A DNA stretch of 64,000 nt, from assembly GCA_017471765.1 (NCBI GenBank), contig JAFURT010000023.1, forward strand, positions 33,765 through 97,764. The letters are read 5' to 3'. Each line of letters begins with the position of its first letter. The first letter of the stretch is position 1. The notes under the pieces were generated by a model. It ran no database searches. It was not told where the DNA came from and saw only the letters and a list, made by a program, of their open reading frames with translations. Made by a program: the position numbers and the translations under genes. The stretch comes from Clostridia bacterium (GTDB taxonomy: Bacteria; Bacillota; Clostridia; Oscillospirales; Acutalibacteraceae). Below are positions 63,610 to 64,000 of the stretch, one piece after another.

Positions 63610-63860
63610 GACTTTTGGCGTAAAAAATCGAAGTTTGGAAATTCTCTACAAAAACGGTCGTCGTTTTTTGACACGCCGACCGGCTGCGTAAAACTATTAT
63701 AATGGATATTAAATAGGGCGTCGGGATAGACCGTGGGGGAGAATGTGCGCATTTTGCACAAGAGAAAGGCTCTCTGTGCTCCAGAAATAGTGCTTGTGCG
63801 GTAGACGAACCACAAGATTTGGACGATGAAAAAAGATTTGAAAAAAAGTGAAAAAAGGGG

Positions 63861-63889
63861 TTGACAAATGGGGGCGGAAGTGGTATTAT
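63861..63889 (+). promoter_or_regulatory. strong promoter, probably of an rRNA operon
   Basis: Consensus TTGACA (63861-63866) and TATTAT (63884-63889), 17 bases apart, behind an A-rich stretch that could act as an UP element. Confidence 0.8.
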
Positions 63890-63895
63890 ATCAAA

Positions 63896-64000
63896 GCTGT
63901 CCGCAAGAGAGGCCGCAAAACCCCGCTGAATGACAGCATGGGACCTTGAAAATTAAACAGTGTATGACAAGAACGAAACACACACAATACCCGTTAATTC
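63896..64000 (+). other. probable 5' leader of a ribosomal RNA operon (cut by window end)
   Basis: The transcript region reads ACCTTGAAAATTAAACAGTGTATGACAAG (partly quoted), a form typical of Clostridia rRNA operon leaders and spacers just ahead of mature rRNA. No start codon with an SD follows. The mature 16S (or other) rRNA would begin outside the window, so this is inference. Confidence 0.6.

Noticed and set aside
63582-63815. 77-residue minus-strand frame near the window end
   Set aside because: It overlaps a promoter, has no SD or family match, and lies in AT-rich intergenic DNA.

Overview
The window looks like a piece of chromosome from a GC-rich, spore-forming gut-type Clostridia member, probably Oscillospirales. 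The evidence is the spoIIGA-sigE pair, tRNA-sensing T-box leaders, Shine-Dalgarno (SD) sites close to AGGAGG, sigma-A promoters with 17-base spacers, ferredoxin-linked 2-oxoacid metabolism and a typical Firmicutes gene set. The genus assignment is inference. No prophage, CRISPR array or complete insertion sequence was seen. Mobile traces are two single-gene RAYT transposases (one intact, one decayed) and intergenic hairpin repeats.

Region 1 (1-7.75 kb) holds the end of an acyl-CoA synthetase gene, then a promoter and T-box whose candidate specifier is GTA (Val). It controls an HTH-cupin-acyl-CoA synthetase fusion, a P-loop ATPase, a four-subunit 2-oxoacid:ferredoxin oxidoreductase (VOR/KOR type) and a branched-chain aminotransferase. 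Because the T-box turns the operon on when a tRNA is uncharged, the set reads best as amino-acid synthesis: branched acid to acyl-CoA to 2-oxoacid to valine-type amino acid.

Region 2 (7.9-15.3 kb) has an unknown gene, the intact RAYT and an SGNH hydrolase. It then has a second T-box (candidate specifier CTG, Leu) controlling a 2-isopropylmalate-synthase homologue without the usual catalytic and metal residues, a TIM-barrel/acyl-CoA synthetase fusion, and an intact metal-dependent amidohydrolase. This Leu-responsive cluster is the best candidate for an undescribed system.

Region 3 (15.3-31.8 kb) is mixed housekeeping: plsC, a zinc-ribbon protein, a SigH-like sigma factor, glycyl-tRNA synthetase, a DMT transporter, the RAYT pseudogene, a YD-repeat lipoprotein, a SLOG protein and RHH regulator, folD, lgt, a paired M16 peptidase set, mtnN, a WYL regulator with a YgjP-type protease, and class III fbp.

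Region 4 (31.9-45.9 kb) has a lipoprotein with a two-component system, then yqhQ-prmC, recA (with a LexA box)-recX-rimO-pgsA, a five-bladed-propeller glycosidase-like protein, a third T-box (specifier TGC, Cys) controlling cysE-cysS, mntP and a TerB-like protein.

Region 5 (46-64 kb) has a BlaI/M56 sensor pair with a very large ectodomain, a TlyA-type methyltransferase, a DUF2156 protein, a NahK-like sugar kinase, spoIIGA-sigE, membrane proteins (DUF4173, DUF2809), an AraC regulator divergent from galactokinase and a nucleotidyltransferase, then DUF1836, NfeD and flotillin. The last 150 bases carry a strong promoter and a leader typical of a ribosomal RNA operon, cut by the window edge.
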